DNA of 64,000 nucleotides from the NCBI GenBank assembly GCA_020846745.1, contig JADLDI010000067.1, forward strand, positions 1 through 64,000, read 5' to 3'. The stretch comes from Bryobacterales bacterium (GTDB lineage Bacteria; Acidobacteriota; Terriglobia; Bryobacterales; Bryobacteraceae). Numbering within the stretch: position 1 is the stretch's first letter; every line of letters starts with the position of its first letter. The notes beneath the pieces are model-generated. The model searched no databases. It was not told where the DNA came from and was given only the letters and a program-made list of their open reading frames with translations. This document shows positions 25,684 through 34,446 of the stretch, piece after piece. The position numbers and the translations under genes were made by a program.

Positions 25684-28600
25684 CTAAAAGTCGATGCGCC
25701 CCCGGATCTCGATCCGCCGGGCCCTCCCGCCATCGCGCAAATTGCTGATCACGCCAACGTTGGCCGGCGCGGAAATGTTAGCCGCCGGCTTAGCAAAATT
25801 GGGGTGATTGCCCAGGTTCGTGGCCGCGGCCGTAAGCGTGAACTTCCAGCGCTCCGTGATCGCGAAGCTCTTCGCCAGCGACAAGTGCTGCATGTTATAT
25901 CCGGGACCCTCCAGCACATTAGTGCCGGAATTGCCGAACCGTCCAGCCGGCGGCGCAACAAAGCACTTCGGGTCGAACCAGCGCGTAACCGTGCGCTGTT
26001 CCGGCGGCAGGTTGCCGTCGCAGATTCTATCGGGCCGGCCGCCGACGGTGTTCGTATTCGATGGGTCAGCCCCGCCAAACGTCGGACCGAAGAACTGGCC
26101 TGTCTCGAAATACCCGATCCAGTACAACTGCCACCCGCCCAACGCATAATCCACCGGACGCGGAGCGTTTGCCAGTAACTTGCGGCCTTTTCCGACCGGA
26201 ACTTCCCACACCGCGTTCACCACCACGCGCTGCCGCGGCGTAAACCCGTCGCGTTCCCAAAACAGCGGAGCATACGGATTCTCCAGGTTCTGCGTGTTGT
26301 CGTAGTTAGAAGCCAGCGACCAGTGGCCATTAAACGTCAGCGAGCCGACGCGCTTATTCAGTTCCACCGTCATCGCGTTGAACTTTTGCTGGCCATCGTT
26401 GCGATAGTAAGTCGCGCCCGTGAATTGCGGATACGGCCGCCGCGCCGCTGTGAACGGAATCAGGCTCGGTTGCGGCTTGTTGATTCCGATCGCATAATTC
26501 ATTCCCTTGTTGCGCGAACCGACATACGATACGCGCACGCCGATATTCTTAAGCTGGCGTTCAACAGTCAGGTTGAACTGGTGAATGCGGCCGTTATCTA
26601 CCTGCATCGGATAACCGGTCACGGTTTGCGAAGGAATGTTCGCATTGGCCAGCGATGCCGGAAACGGATTCGGCATCTGGAACAGCGGAACGCCGTTCTC
26701 AACAACGTTGTTATAGGTCTCGCTGATCTGAAACGGTCCGCCACCCTGCACGCGCTGATATCGGCCCAGCGTTTCCGTGTAGATACCGTAACCGCCGCGG
26801 AGTACCCACTTATCCGTAACCCGATAAGCCGCGCCGAACCGCGGGGCGAAGTTACCCTTGTCCGGCTTCATCCGCACATCGCCGGTCACGATTGGAATAT
26901 TCTTCGGGTATAAGGCGCTAACTTTTCCTTGTGTGTCCGCCGGAATGATCACTTGATTTGCCGTCGGGTCCCAGTTCAGCATCAGGCCGTCTTTGTAAGC
27001 CGGAGAACCGAAACGGTCCCAACGGATTCCTAAGTCCAGGGTCAGGCGGCTGGTGGCCTTAAACGAATCCGTGATGTAGACGCCAAACTCGCTGTCGGTA
27101 AGCGTACGGTCCACCAGCGGGTCCAGTCGTGTGCTGGCAAACGGGATGCCGAGCAGAAAATCGGAGTAGCCGTAATTCGAGAACCGTCCGTTGAAGTTGA
27201 ATACTCCGTAAGTGCCTTCGGGGACGCTACCGTTAAACCGCGACTGCGGCTTATACTCGCCACCCATCTTGATCACATGCTTACCGCGCGACCAGGTGAG
27301 CGAATCGGCGATACCCCAGTTGCGATCGTCCTGAACCACGCCGCCGAACCGCTGTTGCAGCGTCGGATAGCCCGTAATATCCATGCGCGGAAAACCCATC
27401 GCCGAAAGATTGCGCGAGTTGACGCCTTGAAGTCCAAGTTCCTTCACTGCTTCGTCGCCCTTAAATGGCGTCACGTTGTACAACGTATCCCCGTCCGTCA
27501 CCTTTTCCTGATACATGCCGACGCGAACCGTATTCACCAGCGACGGAGAAATGATATACGTGTCTTCGACGACAAAGTGTAGGTTCCACCGCTTCCGCGT
27601 CCATGAGAACGTCGGATAGCTACTCGGCAGCACGTATAAGTCGCGGTTCTCAATCATGCGGCCCATCAGGCGATTCTTGTCAGAGAAGTTATGGTCTACG
27701 CGCTGCGTGAAGTCCTGCCGCAGCGAGTAATCCGTCGGAAACGGAAAGAAGAATTCGTAATTATTACTGAGCTGGTCGGGACCTCCGCGGTTCGGAGCCG
27801 GTAGATACTTTCCATTCACCTTCTGCGCGATCGACGAAATCCGATTCGTAGGAATGATATTACCTGGAAACGGCCGTCCTGTCGTTGGATCATTGATGAT
27901 TACGGGGTTCGATCCGGCGAGTAACTGGCTGAAGTCGCCGTTCCGCATGCGTTCCGTCGGCACCGTCGTCAAGTAGTACTGCTTGCTCGGAACTTTGAGA
28001 ATATTCCCCGAAGCGTAGAAGAACGTCTTGTTCTTGACTATGGGCCCTGAGAGGCTCAGACTGGTCGTGTGGATCAACTGCTTCGCCTTGCGAGGCTCGA
28101 AGAACTCGCGCGTGCCGAGCGCGGAATTCTGGTGCCAGTACATCAGCCGCCCGTGAAACTGGTTGGTTCCCTGCTTGGTCACCATGTTCATGTAACCCAC
28201 GCGCGAATACTCCGCCGTGTTGTTCACCGTCACCACGGTTACCTCTTCCACGTCCAAAATATCGTTTAGCTGGTTCACCGCGCCGTCGTTCGTGTGGCCG
28301 TCCTGCCCTTCCTGCACCTGGCGCGTATTCTGCCCCGCCCACTGCGAGCTCCACACACCGCTCGTCTGGTTTACCAGCGGCATCGTCGTCAAAATCAGGC
28401 TTGGGTCGAGCGTCGCTTCCGCGCCCACCCACGGCACGTCGCCATACTTCTGGCCGCTGATTGAGCCCTGGATGCGCGCGCTATCGGTTTGGATAACCGC
28501 CGCTCCGGCCTCAACCGTCACTTGCGTGCCCACCTGGCCGATCTCAAGCGTCGCGTTGATTCGCCGTATCTGGTTCGTATCCAGAACTAAATCGGCGACA

Positions 28601-28860
28601 AACTGTTTAAAACCTGTCGCGGTGATCGTTACTTTGTAATCGCCACGAACAAGGTCCGGAAATTCATAGTCGCCGTTATTGTTCGTCGTCGCCGACCGTG
28701 TTGCATTCGTGTTGACGTTCAGCACGCTCACCTGAGCGCCGGCCACCACTCCGCCTGTCGAATCGGTAACCGTTCCGCGCAAACTCGAAAGCGCCAGTTG
28801 CGCGAAAACCGGAGCGGCAAAAAGCGCCGATAAGCCCACTGCCCAGAATCGAAAATGCAT
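25684..28860 (-). CDS. TonB-dependent receptor, Oar-like with CarboxypepD_reg domain
   Basis: 1058 residues from ATG 28860, preceded by AGAGGAG; the open frame to 28899 adds no plausible signal. Signal peptide MHFRFWAVGLSALFAAPVFA, then a carboxypeptidase-regulatory beta-sandwich (about 25 to 110: GTVTDSTGGVVAGAQVSVLN), a plug region (about 120 to 230) and a large outer-membrane barrel ending in the aromatic GRIDF. This Oar-like architecture is expanded in Acidobacteriota. It imports a large ligand, often an oligosaccharide or peptide, with energy from TonB. It is the first gene before SxtJ and is divergent from a parallel beta-helix gene, which suggests a glycan ligand. Confidence 0.92.
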   Translation of the reverse strand: MHFRFWAVGLSALFAAPVFAQLALSSLRGTVTDSTGGVVAGAQVSVLNVNTNATRSATTNNNGDYEFPDLVRGDYKVTITATGFKQFVADLVLDTNQIRRINATLEIGQVGTQVTVEAGAAVIQTDSARIQGSISGQKYGDVPWVGAEATLDPSLILTTMPLVNQTSGVWSSQWAGQNTRQVQEGQDGHTNDGAVNQLNDILDVEEVTVVTVNNTAEYSRVGYMNMVTKQGTNQFHGRLMYWHQNSALGTREFFEPRKAKQLIHTTSLSLSGPIVKNKTFFYASGNILKVPSKQYYLTTVPTERMRNGDFSQLLAGSNPVIINDPTTGRPFPGNIIPTNRISSIAQKVNGKYLPAPNRGGPDQLSNNYEFFFPFPTDYSLRQDFTQRVDHNFSDKNRLMGRMIENRDLYVLPSSYPTFSWTRKRWNLHFVVEDTYIISPSLVNTVRVGMYQEKVTDGDTLYNVTPFKGDEAVKELGLQGVNSRNLSAMGFPRMDITGYPTLQQRFGGVVQDDRNWGIADSLTWSRGKHVIKMGGEYKPQSRFNGSVPEGTYGVFNFNGRFSNYGYSDFLLGIPFASTRLDPLVDRTLTDSEFGVYITDSFKATSRLTLDLGIRWDRFGSPAYKDGLMLNWDPTANQVIIPADTQGKVSALYPKNIPIVTGDVRMKPDKGNFAPRFGAAYRVTDKWVLRGGYGIYTETLGRYQRVQGGGPFQISETYNNVVENGVPLFQMPNPFPASLANANIPSQTVTGYPMQVDNGRIHQFNLTVERQLKNIGVRVSYVGSRNKGMNYAIGINKPQPSLIPFTAARRPYPQFTGATYYRNDGQQKFNAMTVELNKRVGSLTFNGHWSLASNYDNTQNLENPYAPLFWERDGFTPRQRVVVNAVWEVPVGKGRKLLANAPRPVDYALGGWQLYWIGYFETGQFFGPTFGGADPSNTNTVGGRPDRICDGNLPPEQRTVTRWFDPKCFVAPPAGRFGNSGTNVLEGPGYNMQHLSLAKSFAITERWKFTLTAAATNLGNHPNFAKPAANISAPANVGVISNLRDGGRARRIEIRGRIDF

Positions 28861-29002
28861 AGACTTCTCCTCTGATACGTTATGAATGTTCCTCGCCACT
28901 CCGACCTGGAGTGCAGCCAGTATACATCAGGTCTCGACCCGCAGAACTGCCGCCCATTCCACACAATCTGGTCGCGAGGTCCATAATAGGTCAGAGACAA
29001 CT

Positions 29003-30949
29003 ATGGGCGCCCGTTTCCTTCTATTCCTCCTTCCTACCCTTACCCTTTTCGGAGCCACCACCCTCTGGGTGGCGCCCGACGGCCGTTCTGACGCGCCGGG
29101 TTCGCAGGCTCAGCCTCTGCCTTCCCTCGCCGCCGCCCGCGACAAAGTGCGCCAACTCCGCGCATCCGCAACCACCGGCGCCGTAACCGTTATGGTGAAG
29201 GGCGGCGTCTATCGCCTCAACGAGACTCTCGTGCTCCAACCGCAAGACTCCGACGTGAGTTACGTCGGCGCCCCCGGCGAGCGGCCCATCCTCAGCGGCG
29301 GCCGCGTCATCACCGGCTGGAAGAAGGCTGCCGGCAACCTCTGGACCGCCTCCACAAACCGGTATTTCCGCCAGATGTTCGTCAACGGCCGGCGCGCTCA
29401 GCGTGCACGAACCCCCACCAACGGCTTCTACCGCATTGTTGGCCAGAGTTCCCAGGACAAGCCGTTCCAACTCAAGTTCCGGGGCGACGACATCAAGGCC
29501 GAATGGGCCGGTAACCCCAATGTCGAAGTCGTGGCGCTGCTTTCCTGGGCCGAACTACGAATGCCCGTTGCGAGCGTCGACCCCACCGCCCACATCGCAC
29601 GGCTCACCGTCAACCCGCAACCCTCTAACCGCGAAGCCGACGCGCGTTACTTCATTGAGAACGCCCCCGGCAGTCTCGACGCTGCCGGCGAGTGGCTGCT
29701 CGATCCCGCCGCCGGAACCGTATCCTACTGGCCCGTAACTGGTGAAGATATGACCCGCGCTGAGGTGGTAGCGCCTGGCCTGGTGCAGTTAGTCCGGTTC
29801 GACGGTAAGCCCGAAGCCGGGCAATTAGTGCGCAATGTCGTCTTCCGTAACCTCGACTTCCGTCATGCCGATTGGGCCATGCCCAAGGAAGGTTATTCGG
29901 AAACGCAGGCGGCAATGCTCGCCCCCACCGCAATCGAGGCCGTTGGAACCGATGGCGTGGTGTTCGATCGCTGCGTCGTCACCCAATCGGGCGGCTACGG
30001 CATCTGGTTCGGCCGCGGATCGAAGCGCAACCGCGTCACCGCATCGCAGATTTATGATATGGGGGCCGGCGGCGTCAAGATCGGCGAAACCGCCATCCGC
30101 GACGCGGAGGCGGACCATAGCTCAGATAACGTCGTCGCCGATAACGACCTCCATGGCCTCGGACGCGTTTATCCTTCGGCCATCGGTGTGTGGGTCGGCC
30201 AAAGTTACCGCAATCGAATCGTGCACAATCACATACACGACCTCTATTACACCGCTATCTCGGTCGGCTGGACATGGGGTTACGGCAAAACCCTCTGCCG
30301 CGAAAACATCATCGACTTTAATCACCTCCACCACATCGGGCAGAACATGCTCAGCGACATGGGCGCAATCTACACGCTCGGCATTCAGCCCGGCAGCACC
30401 ATTCGCAACAATCTTATTCACGATGTCTACTCGTTCACCTATGGCGGGTGGGGCATCTATCCCGACGAGGGGTCAACCACCTTCCTCATCGAGAACAATA
30501 TCGTCTATCGCACCAAGAGCGCCGGCTTCCATCAGCACTACGGCCGTGAAAACACGGTTCGTAACAATATCTTTGCCTTCGGCGACGAGTTTCAACTCAT
30601 GCGCAGCCGCGAAGAGCCGCATATCTCGTTTACGTTCGAAGGAAACATCGTCTACTACGATAGCGGCGCGTTACTTGGCAGTAAGTGGACCGGCGATAAG
30701 TTCAAGATGGATCGGAACTTCTACTGGGATGCCCGCGGTGGTCCTGTCCTGTTCGACGGCAAAACGCTCGACGAGTGGCGTACCGCCGGCAAGGAAGCCA
30801 AAGGCATGATTGCGGACCCGCAGTTCGCCAACGCCTCAAACTACGACTTCCGCGTACTGCCAACGTCCCCCGCATGGAAGATGGGATGGAAAGCCATCGA
30901 CATGTCGAAGGTTGGCCCCAGAACGTCGCCCGGCATCACGCCACGGTAA
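29003..30949 (+). CDS. Exported right-handed parallel beta-helix protein, GH141-like
   Basis: 648 residues from ATG 29003 with signal peptide MGARFLLFLLPTLTLFGATTLW. The mature N-terminus VAPDGRSDAPGSQAQPLPSL, the segment VKGGVYRLNETLVLQPQDS and PILSGGRVITGWKK are characteristic of parallel beta-helix glycan enzymes of the GH141 type and relatives. Repeated coils with N-N-x-I/V-x-D/N and R-N-N ladders occupy about 300 to 600 (NRIVHNHIHDLYYTAIS, NNLIHDVYSF). GH141 members cleave fucose- or xylose-containing polymers; the substrate here is not determined. It diverges from the TonB receptor and its last 14 bases overlap the convergent flavoprotein gene. Confidence 0.83.
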   Translation: MGARFLLFLLPTLTLFGATTLWVAPDGRSDAPGSQAQPLPSLAAARDKVRQLRASATTGAVTVMVKGGVYRLNETLVLQPQDSDVSYVGAPGERPILSGGRVITGWKKAAGNLWTASTNRYFRQMFVNGRRAQRARTPTNGFYRIVGQSSQDKPFQLKFRGDDIKAEWAGNPNVEVVALLSWAELRMPVASVDPTAHIARLTVNPQPSNREADARYFIENAPGSLDAAGEWLLDPAAGTVSYWPVTGEDMTRAEVVAPGLVQLVRFDGKPEAGQLVRNVVFRNLDFRHADWAMPKEGYSETQAAMLAPTAIEAVGTDGVVFDRCVVTQSGGYGIWFGRGSKRNRVTASQIYDMGAGGVKIGETAIRDAEADHSSDNVVADNDLHGLGRVYPSAIGVWVGQSYRNRIVHNHIHDLYYTAISVGWTWGYGKTLCRENIIDFNHLHHIGQNMLSDMGAIYTLGIQPGSTIRNNLIHDVYSFTYGGWGIYPDEGSTTFLIENNIVYRTKSAGFHQHYGRENTVRNNIFAFGDEFQLMRSREEPHISFTFEGNIVYYDSGALLGSKWTGDKFKMDRNFYWDARGGPVLFDGKTLDEWRTAGKEAKGMIADPQFANASNYDFRVLPTSPAWKMGWKAIDMSKVGPRTSPGITPR

Positions 30950-31868
30950 GAAACTCTTCTTCCTGCAACGAGCGGTTAATCGCGAAGCCTGCCTTGGCGC
31001 CTTCTGCGGCCGCCACGATTACCATCTGCACGTCGCGCGACGCGTCGCCCGCCACATACAGGCCCGGTATCTCCGTTCCCTCCAGGCGGTTTGTCCGAAC
31101 GGTCCCTTTGCGGTTGAAAATGCAGCCCATCATTTTCGCGAGCGGACTCTGTTGGTGCTGCCCCGAAGAGAAAAACATCGCATCGCGCACGATCGACGTT
31201 CCGTCTCGGAACACGATTGTTTCGAGCTTTCCTTCCCGCCCTTCCAGCCGGGCAATCGGTTCCATCCGCACGTCGATGTTCTTGCGCCGCAGTCGCTGCG
31301 CCTCCAACTCGGGGATGCGCGTCATACCGTCGGTACATAGCACGACATCGGCGCTCCAGGTGGTAAGTGACAGCGCTAACCCCGCTCCGTTCTTGCCCCT
31401 TCCATAAACCGCGATCCGCTCGTCGCGATGTTCCCACCCGTCACAGTAAGGACAGTGATGGACCGACGTGCCGTATAGTGCCTGAATCCCCTTCACCCGC
31501 GGTAACTCGTCCTCCACGCCCGTGGCGAGCAGTAACTTCCGGCAGGTAATCTCCGTGCCGTTCGCAAGCGTAACCAGAAAGCCGCCGTCGGTCGTGCAGG
31601 TCCGCTTCACTTCGCCGTCGCACCATTCCACACCGTACGGTTTCAGTTGCTCGCATGCGACCGCGCGAAACTCCGCCGGTGGAACGCAATCGCGGCTCAA
31701 ATATCCGTGCATCTCGCGCGCAAACCGGTTCCGCGGCCGCCCATGATCGCAAATCAGTACCCGCCGGCGGCAGCGCCCCAAAATCAACGCCGCACTCATC
31801 CCTGCCGGACCACCGCCAACGATAATAACGTCGTATTGCACTCGCTTGCCTTCATGCCTGTAATCCAT
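30936..31868 (-). CDS. Thioredoxin reductase-like NAD(P)/FAD oxidoreductase
   Basis: 310 residues from ATG 31868, or 301 from GTG 31841, where GAAGG lies upstream; a frame to 32096 is open but runs through the opposite gene. FAD motif YDVIIVGGGPAGMSAALIL at the N-terminus, redox pair C139-x-x-C142 in HHCPYCDGWE, second Rossmann motif IAVYGRGKNGAGLALSL, and the C-terminal FAD closing motif IPGLYVAGDAS. The CPYCDGWE version defines a TrxB-like subgroup whose partner is not always thioredoxin. It starts 34 bases from the divergent beta-helix gene at 31903. No thioredoxin gene is nearby. Confidence 0.88.
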   Translation of the reverse strand: MDYRHEGKRVQYDVIIVGGGPAGMSAALILGRCRRRVLICDHGRPRNRFAREMHGYLSRDCVPPAEFRAVACEQLKPYGVEWCDGEVKRTCTTDGGFLVTLANGTEITCRKLLLATGVEDELPRVKGIQALYGTSVHHCPYCDGWEHRDERIAVYGRGKNGAGLALSLTTWSADVVLCTDGMTRIPELEAQRLRRKNIDVRMEPIARLEGREGKLETIVFRDGTSIVRDAMFFSSGQHQQSPLAKMMGCIFNRKGTVRTNRLEGTEIPGLYVAGDASRDVQMVIVAAAEGAKAGFAINRSLQEEEFLTVA

Positions 31869-31890
31869 GCAAGTAGACCGCCAACCTTGA

Positions 31891-31896
31891 TACAGT
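31891..31896 (+). promoter_or_regulatory. -10-like hexamer before the second beta-helix gene
   Basis: TACAGT ends 6 bases before ATG 31903, in the 34-base gap between two divergent genes. I see no clear -35 box. The distance would give a leaderless transcript, like the boxes seen before glnS and the GNAT gene. Confidence 0.3.
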
Positions 31897-31902
31897 GCTT
31901 CC

Positions 31903-33231
31903 ATGCTCCACCGACGAGCGTTTTTCTCCACTGCCGCTTTGGCTGCCGCTACAGCCGCCGCACGCGCCTCCACCGACGGCCGTCCCCCCGTTACCAAGCC
32001 ACGCGCCACCTCCGGCGACGCCGTCGAGCCGGACTGGGCCGAACGCTTAACGCTCACCGTCGGCGCCACCGATAAAGCGGACTTCGCCGGTTCCAATGAG
32101 AAGGTGCTCCAGGCTGCCGTCGACTACCTCGCCCGCATGGGTGGTGGCACGCTGAAGATCCTGCCCGGCACTTACACCCTGCGCAACGCCGTCTATCTCA
32201 CTTCAAACATTAGAATTCAGGGCTCCGGTCTCGATTCCATCCTCGTCAAAGCGCCCTCCGTCACCTCCAATATCGCAGTCGACTCCGACTGGTACGACCA
32301 GGAGATTACACTCGAAGATGCCGCGGGCTTCCAACTCGGTGACGGCATCTGCCTCCGCGCCAAAAACCCCGATAACAACGGATCCACCGTGCTCAAGCGC
32401 ACCCTGGTCGCGCGGTCCGGCAAACGGTTTAAACTCGACAAAGCCCTCCGCGAAAACATCTGGCTGCCCGGCAAACCCACCGTCTCCACTCTGTTTCCTA
32501 TCCTTTCCGGTGAAAACATCGCGAACGTAACCATCGAGAACATTGCCCTCGACGGTAACAAGGCCCACAACGAAAACCTCGACGGAAATTATGCAGGCTG
32601 CATCTTCCTCCAGGACTGCAATAAGTTCGTCATCCGTGGCGTCACTGCCCGCAATTACAACGGCGACGGCATCAGTTGGCAGATTTGTCACGACGTTCTT
32701 GTCGAGAACTGCCACTCCCACGGCCATACCGGCCTCGGCCTTCACCCAGGCTCCGGCTCCCAGCGCCCGCTCATCCGCAACAACCGCCTTGTCGGTAACG
32801 ACCAGGGCTTGTTCTTCTGCTGGGGCGTAAAGTACGGCCTGGCGGAAAACAATATCATCGAAAACAGTAAGAAATATGGCATGTCGATCGGCCACCGCGA
32901 TACCGACAACATCATTCGCAACAACGTCATTAAGAACAGTGCCGAGGTCGGTATCCTCTTCCGCAAAGAGCGCGGCTTCGCCTACAACGCCCACCGCAAC
33001 ACCGTCGAGAACAATCAGGTGATCGATGTGGTGAAGGAAACTGGAGCCGGAATTGAGGTCATGGGCTTCACCCAGGACATCGTCATCCGCAACAACCAAA
33101 TCCGCCAAACCGCGGCCGCTGCCCAACGGGTAGGCATCAGGCTCGGCGCGGATGCCGGTCCCCTCACCATGGCCGCAAACACGATCGAAGGCTTTTCCCA
33201 AGCCGTTCTCGACCTGCGCAAGAAGAGCTGA
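31903..33231 (+). CDS. Exported right-handed parallel beta-helix protein
   Basis: 442 residues. Signal of the twin-arginine type (MLHRRAFFSTAALAAATAAARAS). The region NEKVLQAAVDYLARMGGGTLKILPGTYTLRNAVYL near 65 to 100 is the opening of the pectate lyase superfamily beta-helix fold. From about 195 to 420 there are regular coils with repeated N-N-x-I and E-N motifs (VTIENIALDG, FVIRGVTARNYNGDGIS, LVENCHSHGHTGLGLHP, IIRNNVIKNSAEVGI). It is probably a polysaccharide lyase, hydrolase or epimerase; catalytic residues cannot be assigned. It differs from the GH141-like protein two genes away. Confidence 0.83.
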   Translation: MLHRRAFFSTAALAAATAAARASTDGRPPVTKPRATSGDAVEPDWAERLTLTVGATDKADFAGSNEKVLQAAVDYLARMGGGTLKILPGTYTLRNAVYLTSNIRIQGSGLDSILVKAPSVTSNIAVDSDWYDQEITLEDAAGFQLGDGICLRAKNPDNNGSTVLKRTLVARSGKRFKLDKALRENIWLPGKPTVSTLFPILSGENIANVTIENIALDGNKAHNENLDGNYAGCIFLQDCNKFVIRGVTARNYNGDGISWQICHDVLVENCHSHGHTGLGLHPGSGSQRPLIRNNRLVGNDQGLFFCWGVKYGLAENNIIENSKKYGMSIGHRDTDNIIRNNVIKNSAEVGILFRKERGFAYNAHRNTVENNQVIDVVKETGAGIEVMGFTQDIVIRNNQIRQTAAAAQRVGIRLGADAGPLTMAANTIEGFSQAVLDLRKKS

Positions 33232-33436
33232 ATGACCGTTTCCGCTCGGCTTCTCCTATTTTTCGCCTCGACCGAGAAATTTCGTTGAACCAACCCGCTG
33301 CGCGGTAGCCGTCTGCGCCAGCACCAGCGCCCGGACCTCAAGCATTCGGCGTCAGCAGGGGGTCATCGTAGAAGTGGTTGCCCCCAGGCAACCAGATCCC
33401 AAAGGCCTAACCTGGTATTCCCAAGGCGCTAAAACT

Positions 33437-33454
33437 GCAAAGAACGCAAAGAAC
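33437..33454 (+). repeat. Short direct repeat, 2 x 9 bp
   Basis: GCAAAGAAC occurs twice in tandem and is followed by the partial unit GCAATGAGC. It lies 18 bases from the stop of the minus-strand isomerase gene, within a 241-base convergent intergenic region (33232-33472) that otherwise shows only scattered short inverted words. Confidence 0.6.
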
Positions 33455-33472
33455 GCAATGAGCGGCACTGGG

Positions 33473-34402
33473 TCAGCCGGCGGCTTCGGCCGCAAACCGC
33501 CGATAGCTTTGTAAGTCGCGCTTGCAGAGACGCACAAACTCGTGTTTCGGAATGGTGCTGGTGGACTTGCCGGTGTGGGCGCCGCCCAACTCTTCGTATT
33601 CCATGTGCAGTTGCACCGGACCTTCGAAATTGGCCTGCTTCAGCATCTTGAGGAATCCGGTGAAGTCGACCATGCCTTCGCCCAGTCCGCACCAGCGCGG
33701 GGCCCAGCCCTTGTCACCTTTCTTCCAATAGAAATCTTTAACGGCAATGCCGCGGGCGATGGGCGCGATCAGCAGTGTAGTGTTGATCCAGCCGCCGAGA
33801 CCGCCTTCCACCGTGGCGTGGCCGATGTCGAGGTTGACGCCGACGGCGCCATGGTCGAGGCCGCGTAACACATACCAGATATCCCACATCGACGCGCCGA
33901 GTTGGTTCTTACCCGAGTGTGTGTGGTACATGGCGCAAACGCCGTGCTGCTTGTTCAAAGCGGCCAGGTCTTGGGAGCGGCGGTGGGCCTCGTCAAGCTG
34001 CGGTGGCAGGGGCTTGGCATAGTCGTAACGGAAGCCGCCCCAGCGGTAGCGTTTGATCCCGAGGGACGCCATGGCACGGATGACCGCTTCGGCATGCGGC
34101 GATTGCGGGTCGACGATATCGGTGGTCACCATGGGCACGGCCAGCCCGGCGGCCTTTACTTGTTCGACGGCTTTGGGCAGGTCGTCCGTAACGCGGGCGG
34201 GTTCGATGTGACCGCCTTTGCGGAGGGTGAGGTCCAACCCGTCGTACCCGATTTCCGCGGCCAGTTTCGCGGCATCGGAAATGGAGAGCCACTGGAAGTG
34301 CTTGGAGAATCCGCAGACAGGCATCTTAGAGGAGGGCAGTGCCGCCGTTGCAGCGCTCGCGGCGGTTGCGGCCAGCGTGGTAGAAAATATTCGACGGGTC
34401 AT
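33473..34402 (-). CDS. Exported sugar phosphate isomerase/epimerase-like TIM barrel
   Basis: 309 residues with a twin-arginine-type leader (MTRRIFSTTLAATAASAATAA). The barrel belongs to the AP endonuclease 2 / xylose isomerase-like family: GYDGLDLTLRKGGHIEP near 52, MYHTHSGKNQLG near 155, GVNLDIGHATVEGG near 185, and VKDFYWKK near 220, whose His/Asp/Glu residues would bind the metal. Export is unusual for the general family but common for it in Acidobacteriota and Planctomycetota. Probably acts on a periplasmic sugar. It lies 44 bases upstream of nothing obvious and 44 bases after the propeller protein gene, so the two may be cotranscribed. Confidence 0.85.
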   Translation of the reverse strand: MTRRIFSTTLAATAASAATAALPSSKMPVCGFSKHFQWLSISDAAKLAAEIGYDGLDLTLRKGGHIEPARVTDDLPKAVEQVKAAGLAVPMVTTDIVDPQSPHAEAVIRAMASLGIKRYRWGGFRYDYAKPLPPQLDEAHRRSQDLAALNKQHGVCAMYHTHSGKNQLGASMWDIWYVLRGLDHGAVGVNLDIGHATVEGGLGGWINTTLLIAPIARGIAVKDFYWKKGDKGWAPRWCGLGEGMVDFTGFLKMLKQANFEGPVQLHMEYEELGGAHTGKSTSTIPKHEFVRLCKRDLQSYRRFAAEAAG

Positions 34403-34446
34403 AACTCAGTCCATCCTTCCGAATCGGATCATCCCTTTTCCACCAG

